11,858 nucleotides of DNA from Syncephalastrum monosporum B8922 (GCA_000697355.1 JNEN01000876.1:1-11858); one strand, 5' to 3'. Counted from the stretch's first letter, positions 1-7,698 are shown. Translations and numbers: made by a program. The notes: generated by a model from the sequence alone, not told the origin.

Positions 1-845
1 ATACGAGTTCCAACACGAATGGGAAAAGATACAACTCGTATTCTGATATGCAGAAGGAGCAGTTTTTCTTTCTCTATCACGAAAAGCTACTCACAGCAGG
101 CAAAGCTGCTGCCAAGCTTGGCATACCGCGTTCAACCGCTTATACTTGGGTGAAAAAGGACGAAGAGGAGCCAAGCGACGAAATCCAGCAACGAAAAGTG
201 CCGAAGGCTGGTGGCGGAAGACCAAGACTGTTGAATGAAGCGCATCAGCAGCATTTGACCGCTTTAATCGATGACAACCCGTCCGTCACCTTGGATCAAA
301 TGATGACAAGTCTCACGGACCAGTTTGATGGTCTCAATGTCTCTGGGACCACGCTGTACAGATTTGTACGCGATCGTTGCAGCATCACCTTCAAAAAGGC
401 CCACCTGCACTCCAAGGACAGAAATAGTCCGGAAAAAATTCAAGCACGACACGACTGGGCAGTCGAGATGAAGAAAACCGACATGGATTTCACGAGTAAC
501 TGCGTCTTTATTGACGAGTCCGCCTTCCATGTCAGCCTGAAACAAACTGGAGCCTGGTCAGAGAAAGGAACGCGTGCTGAAGTGATTGTGCCGCAGACAA
601 GGTAGGAAAATACGCGAAAAGCAAAAGAGACGCATGAGTAAGTAACATGTCTGGTCACTGGCTACTCTTAAGGCGAAAACAACGACTATCCTTGGCGCCA
701 TATCCTCTTTCGGTGTGGTTAATGTCAAGGTGCGACGTCCAAAACAGCCGTCAAAGAAGCGCAAGACGGTTGGAGCAGCAACTGGGAGACGAACTGGCAC
801 CGTAACGGGCCATTACTTCAATTTTATCGCGCAAACCTTAGATAT
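1..845 (+). pseudogene. IS630/Tc1-like transposase, 5' part, broken
   Basis: The reading frame is open from the left window edge through an internal ATG at 48, so the true start lies upstream. An N-terminal helix-turn-helix is visible (AGKAAAKLGIPRSTAYTW, about 98-152), then a second winged-helix-like segment and the start of a DDE domain with the motif FIDESAF; its first catalytic Asp is at 513-515. The frame hits TAG at 603-605. Transposase-like coding resumes at 673 in another frame (AKTTTILGAISSFGVVNVKV, then a basic PSKKRK stretch and GTVTGHYFNF) and reaches 845, where the LTR pair begins. The second catalytic Asp and the Glu are missing. The gap between the two coding parts is 70 nt. 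GT at 602 and AG at 671-672 could be read as an intron, but removing those 71 nt leaves the frames out of register by one base. I therefore call a pseudogene, truncated at the 3' side by later insertion. Confidence 0.85.
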
Positions 846-1713
846 TGAGATATAGAGAGAAATATGGGCAGTAGAAAAAATAAAAGGTAACAAGAGAGTG
901 AGTGAGACTGAACTTATATTGAGGTAAGTTGAGTATCAAGTGAAAGATATGTTAACTATGTCTATCCACCTATCGTCTTATATAGATTTCAACATGTTTC
1001 ATTCAGCTGAGTAGAAAGAACCAGTAGTAAGATAATAAAATATTTTCATCAGGTACGGTGTACCTGTGATTGAATATACAATGGCAGATGCAGCTTGCAT
1101 ATGGAACTGTGCCATTAGATGAGAGAAGCGGTACAGAATACTTCTTTACGGTTTCATATGCAGTTAATTGAACCGGCGATGGAGGAGTTGAATAAGTGCA
1201 TGATAGCAACCGATGCTACGATTGAGCAACGTTTAGAATTAATAATCATATTAACATATTACTAATATTTATCTTAATTACTTATAAATATCTTTTATTT
1301 GTAACTAATATAAAAAAAGAAAATAATCATTATTTTGCAAATAATAATTATTTTAGAAATATAGTTATTTATAAAATAACAAAATATTTCTTATTCACAT
1401 GTAAAATATCTCCTGTTGCAAGTAAATAAAATTTTCATTTTATTATTGGTAGTCGATATTTTTTTATAAGAGTTTAAAGGGAACTTATCCCTTTAAAAAT
1501 TCCCAGCACATTCGTAAGTTTTAACAACTTACAATGTGAATAATATATGTGGTGTATTTGTTGTTGATTTTTATAATATAGCTAACTACTCTGGTATAAT
1601 ATTATTTTGGTTTTCAACGTTTCTCATTGGGTATAGAAGCCAATCTAGACTTTCTCAAAGGTAACGAGATAACCCGACGGGTTGTGGTATAGGATTATCT
1701 GCTACTTGTACAT
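846..1713 (+). mobile_element. LTR-like family A, left arm of an inverted pair
   Basis: This copy begins TGAGATATAGAGAGAAA and matches the solo copy at 9576-9999 along nearly its whole length, allowing for the 402-bp B element inserted at 1224-1625. Past the insertion it continues with GGGTATAGAAGCC and CCCGACGGGT, then degenerates; it shares a GTACAT block (1708-1713) with the right arm. LTR identity is inferred from the solo copy, which has TG...CA ends and a 5-bp target duplication. An AATAAA lies in the conserved AGATAATAAAATATTTTC stretch and could be the LTR polyadenylation signal. The 5 bp to its left (GATAT) do not match those right of the other arm (GTACG), so no target duplication is visible for the pair. 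Confidence 0.7.
1224..1625 (+). mobile_element. MITE-like element B, copy 1
   Basis: A 402-bp, very AT-rich non-coding element. Its ends are imperfect inverted repeats: GAGCAACGTTTAGAA on the left and CAACGTTTCTC on the right, which reads GAGAAACGTTG on the other strand. ATT is duplicated at 1221-1223 and 1626-1628. The empty site is seen directly in the solo LTR at 9576-9999, which reads ACGATTGGGTATAG without interruption. Two hairpins lie in the 3' half, at 1473-1497 (10-bp arms, loop ACTTA) and 1507-1538 (13-bp arms, one bulged C). No transposase is encoded, so it must be moved in trans. A 3-bp duplication is compatible with several DNA transposon superfamilies and I do not assign one. 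Confidence 0.8.
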
Positions 1714-1759
1714 ACCTGATGAATAAGTCATCATCATGACAATGTCGTACTGTAATTGG
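1714..1759. other. Unpaired centre of the inverted LTR pair
   Basis: These 46 bp separate the two family A arms and have no counterpart in the solo LTR. They contain a small inverted repeat (GATGA / TCATC) and no ORF. They may be a leftover of retrotransposon interior or filler DNA at a rearrangement joint. I see no primer-binding site or polypurine tract here. Confidence 0.5.
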
Positions 1760-2212
1760 ATGTACGTGTGGTAAACCATCACCCGTCGGGTCATCTCGTT
1801 ACCGTTGAGAGAGTCTAGATTGGCCTCTATACCCAATCGTAGTATCGGTTGCTATCATGCACTTATTCAACTCCTCCATCGCCGGTTCAATTAACTGCAT
1901 ATGAAACCGTAAAGAAGTATTCCATACTGCTTCTCTCATCTAATGGCATAGTTCCATATGCAAGCTGCATCTGCCATTGTATATTCAATCACAGGTACAC
2001 CGTACCTGATGAAAATATTTTATTATCTTATTACTGGTTCTTTCTACTCAGCTGGATGAAACATATTTAATTCTATATAAGACGATAGTTGGATAGACAT
2101 AGTTATCAGATCTTTTACCTGATACTCAACTTACTCAATATAAGTTCAGTCTCACTCATTCTCTTGTTCTCTTTTGATGTCTCCTTACTGCACATTTTCT
2201 CTCTATATCTCA
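1760..2212 (-). mobile_element. LTR-like family A, right arm of the inverted pair
   Basis: This is the reverse complement of the left arm without the B insertion. The LTR-equivalent part is 1767-2212: on the minus strand it starts TGAGATATAGAGAGAAA at 2212 and ends TTTACCACA at 1767, the same ends as the solo copy. Both arms extend a few bases beyond the LTR end (GTACAT at 1708-1713, ATGTAC at 1760-1765), so a little sequence outside the LTR was duplicated with it. A 73-codon frame (1849-2070) recurs in other family A copies but looks like by-product conservation rather than a gene. Confidence 0.7.
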
Positions 2213-2291
2213 GTACGGTTGCTTAACACATACAGGGTCAAACCCATATTACATAACCAAACCCATCTTACATGATCAAACCCATCTAACT
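2213..2291 (+). repeat. Tandem 19-bp repeats, possible transposon end
   Basis: Between the LTR pair and B copy 2 lie two full 19-bp units (2240-2258 and 2259-2277) and a partial third (2278-2291), each starting AAACCCAT and followed by a variant of CTTACATGATC. Just upstream, TA at 2231-2232 is followed by CAGGGTCAAACCCAT, which looks like the outer end of a TA-targeting (Tc1/mariner-type) element with repeated subterminal binding sites. Only this end is present: B copy 2 starts at 2292. No coding sequence is seen. The assignment to a transposon end is a guess from form alone. Confidence 0.45.
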
Positions 2292-2693
2292 GAGAAACGT
2301 TAAAAACCTAAATAAAATTATACCAGAGTAATTAGTCATATTATAAAAAACATCAACAAATACACCACTTATATTATTCACATTGTAAGTTGTTAAAACT
2401 TACGAATGTGCTGGGAATTTTTAAAGGGAACTTATCCCTTTAAACTCTTATAAAAAAATATCGACTACCAATAATAAAATGACAATTTTATTTACTTGCA
2501 ACAGGAGATATTTTACATGTGAATAAGAAATATTTTGTTATTTCATAAATAACTATATTTCTAAAATAATTATTATTTGCAAAATAATGATTATTTTCTT
2601 TTTTTATATTAGTTACAAATACAATATTTTTATAAGTAATTAAGATAAATATTAGTAATACGTTAATATGATTATTAGTTCTAGACGTTGCTC
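2292..2693 (-). mobile_element. MITE-like element B, copy 2 (inverted)
   Basis: A full-length 402-bp B copy in the opposite orientation to copy 1, somewhat more diverged. The outer (left) end on the + strand is GAGAAACGTT; the inner (right) end is GACGTTGCTC. The 3 bp on its two sides differ (ACT at 2289-2291, AAT at 2694-2696), so it is not a simple insertion with its duplication preserved. Its 2420-2444 hairpin has the 5-nt loop inverted relative to copies 1 and 3. Directly inside its inner end the Gypsy gag frame begins. Confidence 0.75.
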
Positions 2694-2699
2694 AATAAT

Positions 2700-3416
2700 A
2701 TGTATTTCGAAGGTGGATGGCCCGCACCTACGCCTCGTCCGCCGCGACAGGATTATCAGCCGCGCCAACAGCAGCAGCAGCGTCCCAGATACCAGCCCAG
2801 ACAGCAGTGGGACAACAACGCGCAGCAAGGAAATCGCCCGCAATATAACCGGCCGCAATATAATGACCGCCGTCCACAATACGATGACCGTCGCCCGAAG
2901 TATAGTGATCGTCGTCCGCAGGATGAAAGCCGTCGTCAGGAACCTGCCACAGATGCAAATGCCGTGCCAATTGGACCTCGCCTGCCTCGTCGTGATAATG
3001 CCAACCCGCATCCCATGTTCCCAGAAATGCCGTTGAACGTCTTGCAAAAGGTGCCCGAGTTCGACATAAACGAATTCAATGGGTATATTCGCATGTCTGA
3101 TGAACCGCAAGAGTGCCTTTCGCCTCCTGAGGGGTACGAACACCGTCAGCAGCCGACTCTTGCCCGTGCCATAAGCCGTTTTCCGCCCGATGGTCATGGA
3201 CGCCATCCCATTCGCAAGGCCAATCGCAACCGTCGCCGAATTGAACAGGAAAAAGAGATCATCCGGCAGAACAAACTGTATGAGAAGATGGCCCACCGAC
3301 ATCAGTGGCAACCAGAGACCACCTTCCAGGACGCCGTGCCGCAATCTTACGGAGATGCATATGTAGGCTGGCCACAGCAGGTTGATAGTGATGATGAGCT
3401 CGAGTCAAAAAAATAA
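2700..3416 (+). pseudogene. Gag-like protein, 5'-truncated, basic repeat-rich
   Basis: An open frame of 238 codons from the ATG at 2700 to TAA at 3414-3416. The frame is also open upstream into the B element, so the ATG may be an internal Met of a longer gag whose 5' part was lost at the 2693 junction. The first third is low-complexity and basic (Gln, Arg, Pro, Tyr), with seven-residue repeats of the type RPQYxDR. The rest is a less biased, charged region ending in DSDDELESKK. I see no CCHC zinc knuckle and no capsid signature, so the gag call rests on position upstream of protease/pol in the same strand. Basic disordered tails are common in Gag proteins that bind RNA. The stop coincides with a candidate frameshift signal, so the product may originally have been a Gag-Pol fusion. 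Confidence 0.6.
2850..2933 (+). repeat. Four 21-bp tandem repeats in gag
   Basis: Four consecutive 21-bp units encode RPQYNDR, RPQYDDR, RPKYSDR and RPQDESR. The units differ at several synonymous and non-synonymous positions, so the array is old or was kept under selection for composition rather than exact sequence. The repeat lies in the basic disordered part of the gag remnant. Confidence 0.8.
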
Positions 3417-3458
3417 AGCGGCCCGTCGTATATAACGATGGTTCGGCGGAACGCCGCT
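3407..3458 (+). promoter_or_regulatory. Candidate -1 ribosomal frameshift signal, gag to pol
   Basis: The gag frame ends TCA AAA AAA TAA. This gives the heptamer A AAA AAA (3407-3413) in the phase required for simultaneous -1 slippage, immediately before the stop codon. After the TAA, AGCGGC at 3417-3422 can pair with GCCGCT at 3453-3458, with room for an inner CCGTCG / CGATGG pairing. The -1 frame is open across this point and runs directly into the next coding block (VVYNDGSAERRFTQNS before the ATG at 3479). -1 shifting at gag/pol junctions is known in retroviruses and many LTR retrotransposons. The alternative is a simple indel in an A-run of a dead copy; other copies of the element would tell. 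Confidence 0.45.
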
Positions 3459-4087
3459 TTACACAAAACTCCATTGTGATGAACTCGTTCTTGTCACCCT
3501 ATGAACTAGATTTGCAGGATGCCGACTACGATTACAGCAACTATTACGAAAACGATCAATATCAACAGCCTTATCAATACCACGACACGACTTACCAGGA
3601 TGACCCGTATTTTTACCAAGATGACTACGACTACGGATATAACACCAATGACGATCTTTCCGAGTACGAAGACGACCAACTTTTCTGCGCAGCAAAACGT
3701 ATTCAGGAACCAGAACAACGTAACATCTTGAAATTGAAGAGGCCGACACCACAGACGCCTCATGCGATCGATAAATTTAAGGACCGTCTTGCCAGAGAAA
3801 AGCGCAGACCGAAGTTATACGAAAAGGGTAAGAGAAAAGTACTGTTTAACGATCCAGCACATTTTCTGCCGGCCGAGCGCCGTATCATCGATCCCAGACT
3901 ACTGGCCTTGACACCGGAAGAAGAACGTGAACTCGAAAATGACCCTCCTGCTTCAACACCGCCTGTACAAGAACTTGAAGATCAGGAAATGCAGCCCGCG
4001 TCAACCCCGAATGACAAAGAAAAAGCGCCTGTGCGCAAGAATAATCCAGAAGAACGCATGGACGTCGATCGTGCCACCACAAGTCAA
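3413..4087 (+). pseudogene. Gypsy Gag-Pol linker, acidic Tyr/Asp-rich
   Basis: About 225 codons open in the frame entered by a -1 shift from gag; the first ATG in it is at 3479. Its first third (about 3515-3690) is dominated by Tyr, Asp, Gln and Asn (motifs such as YQDDPYFYQDDYDYGY) and is predicted disordered and acidic. It is followed by a Lys/Arg/Glu-rich part with DKFKDRLAREKRRPKLYEK and FNDPAHFLPAERRIIDPR. No enzymatic motif is visible. It ends at TAA 4088-4090, after which coding-like text continues in the same frame, so that stop is probably a nonsense mutation (CAA to TAA fits). Function unknown; by position it joins Gag to protease. Confidence 0.55.
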
Positions 4088-4701
4088 TAAGCCGCAAAAG
4101 ATGTCCGTGATGCGAAAAAAACAGCATCGAGGAAAACCCAGAAAGGAAGCAAGCCGCCAAGAAAGGTCATGACGAGAACGCAAACTGCCGCTTACGAGAA
4201 AGAACGTGCCGCTGCCACAATGAATGAAACGCCTGAGCAACCCTTTCGAGCATGAACGTGCCGAGACAAGTCGTACAAGCAAAAGGACAAGCAATGATCT
4301 TGCGCAAACATTGACACAGGGACCAAACCGAGCAGAAGCACGCCGAGAACAATACGCCAAGCATATATATGGGACCTTGCTAAGTTGCCTGCCAGAGACC
4401 GAGTACCGTATGACCTTGCACGAGATATCTTGAACCACAAGGCCGACTGATCCAACTCGCCCCAGCAATGCGCAGACAGCTCCATGCTGCATGTTCCTTA
4501 CGCAGCAGAAGGCAACCGCTAAATGTTCTTGATGACGATCCGAATCATACGCCGACAGCAACATATGCAACGTTCACGATATTTGATCAACCAATTCGAT
4601 GCTTGATCGACACTGGAGCAGCTGCCACATGCATGTCAAAGGAACTCGCTGATATGCTTCGCCTGGAAATTGATGCCGTCTCGAGGAGCATCTTCACCCT
4701 T
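4088..4701 (+). pseudogene. Gypsy pre-protease linker and protease N-terminal half, broken
   Basis: Frame 2 continues after the TAA at 4088 to about 4250. Coding-like text then appears in frame 3 (HERAETSRTSKRTSNDLAQ, about 4251-4370), again in frame 2 (VPYDLARDILNHKA, about 4408-4449) and then in frame 1 from about 4450 (IQLAPAMRRQLHAACS). At least three indels are therefore needed. In frame 1 the retropepsin core follows: the catalytic motif DTGA at 4609-4620 within RCLIDTGAAATCMSKELADM. This aspartic protease would have cut the Gag-Pol polyprotein. The domain is split at 4701 by B copy 4, which duplicated CTT, and resumes at 5125. Confidence 0.8.
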
Positions 4702-5121
4702 GAGCAACCTTTAGAAATAGTTAGAAACTTATTTTATTACTAATCTTTATCCTGATTATCTGATTAATAATAGTTTTTGTAAATAATATATAAAAGAAAA
4801 ATAATAATTACTTTGTAATTAACAATTATTTTAGAAATAAGGTTATATTTGATATAACTGTATATTTCTTTATCTACATTTGAAATATTTCCTGTTGCAA
4901 CTTATAAAATTAAAATTTTAACGATTGGTAGTCCATATTTCTTTCACATTACTTTTTGTTTAAAAAATAACCAAAAAACCAAAGAACTTATCTTTGGAAA
5001 CAGCACTTCGTAAGTTTTAGCAACTTACAAAGCGAATATAAGTGTTTTTTAAAAAATATAGATAATCACCATTATAAGGTATTGCAAAATTATAAATATA
5101 GAGCAGTTTTTAACGTTTCTC
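4702..5121 (+). mobile_element. MITE-like element B, copy 4 (diverged)
   Basis: A 420-bp element with the family B ends GAGCAACCTTTAGAA and AACGTTTCTC, flanked by CTT at 4699-4701 and 5122-5124. Ignoring the insert and one CTT joins the protease frame without loss, so the target duplication is 3 bp and the element is exactly 420 bp. It is the most diverged of the four copies, suggesting an older insertion. Both hairpins persist; the first (4979-4997) has a different stem sequence but the same ACTTA loop. It carries no gene. Confidence 0.85.
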
Positions 5122-5124
5122 CTT

Positions 5125-5769
5125 GGCAATGGAACCAGACAAGCCTCGCTTGGCCTGATATACGATGTACCGATCCGCCCTGGCAATATGATGACGATAC
5201 CGATCACGACTGAAATTCTTGCTCGATGCCCAACGCCCTTGATTATTGGAAGCAACTGGCTCAGCCGCGCAAATGCTCGTATCGACTTCCGCACTGGAGA
5301 CCTCTCGTTAGCATACAAGAAGCAAAAAGTTGTGGTGCCTCTTACATACATCAAGAACATATCACGACCAATTGCACCACCTACACAAGCACACCGCATA
5401 GAAGAATGGACTGAAGACAGCGACGAAGACAGCATCGATATTGAATCCGACCTCAGCAGTGACTACGACGACGAAGACGATGATGAAGATTATGGATTTG
5501 AAACCGATAGCGACATCTCTACTGAAGGCATATCAACAAGAGCCGTTACTGGAAAACCAAGCCTACCTCAAGCAAAACCGAGAATGCAGCCTGGCACAGA
5601 GTTCTTTCACCTTGAAGACGATCAGCTTCCAGCAAACATCAAAGCACTGAAGACAAGACAGCGAACCCACGGCCACTCGTTTGGTGTATACGCATCTGAA
5701 CTGATCACGGTAACGCCGTACGTTCCCGTTGAGCTTCACGGAACTCTGGAAGCGCCAACCACCAGAATA
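5125..5769 (+). pseudogene. Gypsy protease C-terminal half and acidic linker to RT
   Basis: This continues the protease after B copy 4. LIIGSNWLSRANARIDF (from about 5242) corresponds to the conserved 'ILGxDWL' flap-distal segment of Ty3/Gypsy proteases, here with Ser-Asn in place of the usual Met/Asp pair. It is followed by a strongly acidic linker (5400-5520; Asp, Glu, Ser runs such as SDYDDEDDDEDYG) and then a segment toward RT. The frame is open to the pogo insertion at TA 5768-5769 and continues in phase at 7825 as FEFDVSKAL. The apparent stop at 5815-5817 belongs to the pogo element. Confidence 0.8.
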
Positions 5770-5792
5770 CAGTCGCCGCTCGATAACTCGAT
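5770..5792 (+). repeat. pogo terminal inverted repeat, left
   Basis: It begins CAGTCGCCGCTCGATAACTC directly after the TA target and is identical over 23 bp to the reverse complement of 7800-7822. Terminal CAG is typical of pogo-family ends. Confidence 0.93.
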
Positions 5793-5898
5793 ACTCGATA
5801 ACTCGATATTTCCCTAAGTCGATCACCGTCGCTGCAACCGAATCACGTTAAGCAGGAAAAATTCGATAACTCGATAGCTCGATACTCGATACTCGATC
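5779..5898 (+). repeat. Subterminal CTCGATA repeats of the pogo element
   Basis: CTCGATA or a close variant occurs four times in a row from 5779 to 5808, and again as a cluster at 5862-5898, starting in the terminal repeat itself. The right end has only scattered versions (TCGATCA, TCGATAAG). Repeated motifs at transposon ends often bind the transposase N-terminal domain; that role is inferred, not shown. Confidence 0.7.
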
Positions 5899-6031
5899 AG
5901 CCCCTCCCAAACGATCGAGTTAGAATCAACCAATAAAAATCGTCGAAAGTTGAATATTAACATGTCAGACGATAGGTTTTGAACAAGCGACCTGCAATAA
6001 CCAGGACAATGATTTATTTCACCAGGGACAT

Positions 6032-7621
6032 TTATTTCAAAAAATCTGTAATTCGCGCTTGCTTGGAGTTAATACGCTCCTCATTCGCAAGAGACTTGAT
6101 AAGCTTCTTCGCCAGATCTAGGATCTCCATATCCGCGTCGTCGTATACGGCAAGTCCTTCTAGAAATTTTTGGTAATGTCGTTTTCTGTGTTGTAGAGTA
6201 ATGGGGGCAGCAACGACAGACATCTCCTCTTCCTCTGCATTCGCATCGAGTGGATCTTCGTTCCCTTGGATAATTTCTTGCAACGAAATTTGCTGGTGCA
6301 AGCCATCGTTTTCGTGTTCCGGATTAATATCCACTGCTGCGATTTGTTCCTCGGGCGTATTATCAAAGACAATCGAGAGGGAATTGCTGATATCCCTCTC
6401 GACCTCTTCTGCATCGTCGCTTGCTCCTAAATCCCCTCCGATATCGCCTTCGCCCTGGTTAAGCAGGCCGGTGTGGTGGAAGCAGTTGGAGATGGTCGTG
6501 CTTGTGACGCGTTTCCAAGCCAACTCGCACCAATCCATCCCTTGCTTTTGGTTAATCTTGAACAAATCTTGGATCTTGTCCAGGGCGACGTTCTCCTTCT
6601 TCAGTATGGAATACCGTGCCATGGCTTGATGAAAGAGAATGGCCCGGTATTGCTTCTTGAAAGAGTTTATAATGCCCGCATCTAATGGCTGGATGTGGGA
6701 CGTCGTGTTTGGCGGGAGCATGCATATTTCGATGTTGGCATACTTTGGTAAGTTCTTGTGCGGTGGAGCATTGTCCATTAGCATCAATATTTTCTTCTTC
6801 TTCTTCTCCATAATGGCGTCGACGTGGTTGAGGATCTCCGTAAAGATTTCTCTGGTCATCCACGATTTGGTGTTGTTCCAGTAAAAATACTTGTCCGCAA
6901 TTCTTTTCCTCCAGCCGAAGGACCTTCCTCCCGCAAAGCGGCCGATGAAGAACGGACGAAGTTTATGAGAACCGTCCGCGTTGCAGACCAGGGCGACCGT
7001 GATGCGTCTTTTATCCAACTTGGCGCCAGTAATAGGCGCACGGGAAATGCTTGATGTTGGCGCTTGGCTAAAGTACAAACCGGTCTCGTCAATGTTATAG
7101 ACGTTCTCCGGCTGGTAAGCCGCTACTCTTTCTTTAACACGATCCATTGCTTGCTGGATCGTTTCGTCGTTGATGTCAACTGATCCAGCTTCCCCGTGCA
7201 TTCGGCGTGACTTAAGACCGCGACGACGCATGAAATTGGACATCCAGCCATCGGAAAATTGGAAATCATCAGGAATGCTGATGTTTCCCTGAGCGGCTTG
7301 TATCTTGGCATATTGGATAATCGAGTCTCGCGTGAGCGGCATATTGTTCTTCTCCATTTCATCGACGAACGCAAACAGAACTTCTTCCATTTTGGGGACA
7401 AGGGGTTGTTTAATGCGCTTTGCGTCTAGCTGCTCGTTTTCCATTTGCATGTATTTCCTCTCTTCCTGGATTATGACCGAGATGGTGGATTGGCTTGGCT
7501 TTCTTGTCAGCCCGAATTCTTCTTGAGCCCACTGCGCGAGCTGGCGTTGACTGTACGGAGGCGTTGTACTCTTACGCTTTCGGCATATAGCTAATTTTTG
7601 GCGGTTAGTAAGTTGTTGCAT
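6032..7621 (-). CDS. pogo/CENP-B-type DDE transposase, intact
   Basis: It cuts and pastes the surrounding element; acts in the nucleus on the terminal repeats. The frame is open to an ATG at 7681, but I prefer the ATG at 7621 (529 aa): family-like sequence starts there (MQQLTNRQKLAICRKRK), and a TATAATA at 7698-7692 sits too close to the upstream ATG. From that start: an N-terminal psq/CENP-B-N-like helix-turn-helix at about 2-50; a second CENP-B/Tc5-type DNA-binding domain at about 75-145, with DGWMSNFMRRRGLKSRR; then a DDE_1 catalytic domain with NIDETGL (D178), LMDNAPPH (D283) and IQPLDAG (D314). Thirty residues separate the last two Asp, in the pogo range. The C-terminus is acidic and ends SKQARITDFLK. 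TTTATT at 6031-6036 and 6013-6018 gives AATAAA on the coding strand, the first overlapping the stop. No frameshift or stop is seen. Confidence 0.93.
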   Translation of the reverse strand: MQQLTNRQKLAICRKRKSTTPPYSQRQLAQWAQEEFGLTRKPSQSTISVIIQEERKYMQMENEQLDAKRIKQPLVPKMEEVLFAFVDEMEKNNMPLTRDSIIQYAKIQAAQGNISIPDDFQFSDGWMSNFMRRRGLKSRRMHGEAGSVDINDETIQQAMDRVKERVAAYQPENVYNIDETGLYFSQAPTSSISRAPITGAKLDKRRITVALVCNADGSHKLRPFFIGRFAGGRSFGWRKRIADKYFYWNNTKSWMTREIFTEILNHVDAIMEKKKKKILMLMDNAPPHKNLPKYANIEICMLPPNTTSHIQPLDAGIINSFKKQYRAILFHQAMARYSILKKENVALDKIQDLFKINQKQGMDWCELAWKRVTSTTISNCFHHTGLLNQGEGDIGGDLGASDDAEEVERDISNSLSIVFDNTPEEQIAAVDINPEHENDGLHQQISLQEIIQGNEDPLDANAEEEEMSVVAAPITLQHRKRHYQKFLEGLAVYDDADMEILDLAKKLIKSLANEERINSKQARITDFLK

Positions 7622-7691
7622 TTTTTTATCGAAAGCAGGCGAAAAAGATGGAAAAGATGTCTTTATGTGTAGCTGTACCACGCATCACATG

Positions 7692-7698
7692 TATTATA
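7692..7698 (-). promoter_or_regulatory. Possible TATA box of the pogo transposase gene
   Basis: The minus strand reads TATAATA, about 71 nt upstream of the ATG at 7621 and only 10 nt upstream of the ATG at 7681. A start of transcription about 30 nt downstream would leave only the inner ATG in the message. This is a short match and weak evidence. Confidence 0.3.

Noticed and set aside
1003..2070. A 68-79-codon frame (starting MLSCTYSTPPSPVQLT) that recurs in all three family A copies, at 1003-1209, 1849-2070 and near 9670-9945.
   Set aside because: The copies are near-identical DNA, so a shared frame is expected. In the solo LTR it is shifted mid-way, and no domain or coding signature is apparent.
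1224..2693. B copies 1 and 2 as ends of a second composite around 1626-2291.
   Set aside because: Outer flanks are ATT and AAT, not a direct duplication, and copy 1 has its own matched ATT duplication, so it inserted alone.
2652..3344. Long minus-strand open frame opposite gag, about 230 codons.
   Set aside because: It is the antisense shadow of the repeat-rich, stop-poor gag frame; composition is an artefact of Arg/Gln/Pro codons on the other strand.
4702..5121. Element B as an intron-generating (introner-like) insertion in the protease gene.
   Set aside because: The element ends are GAG...CTC and I find no GT...AG pair near the ends that would restore the protease frame.
6201..6629. Plus-strand open frames opposite the pogo transposase, up to 142 codons.
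   Set aside because: They are shadows of a well-supported transposase with catalytic motifs on the minus strand.
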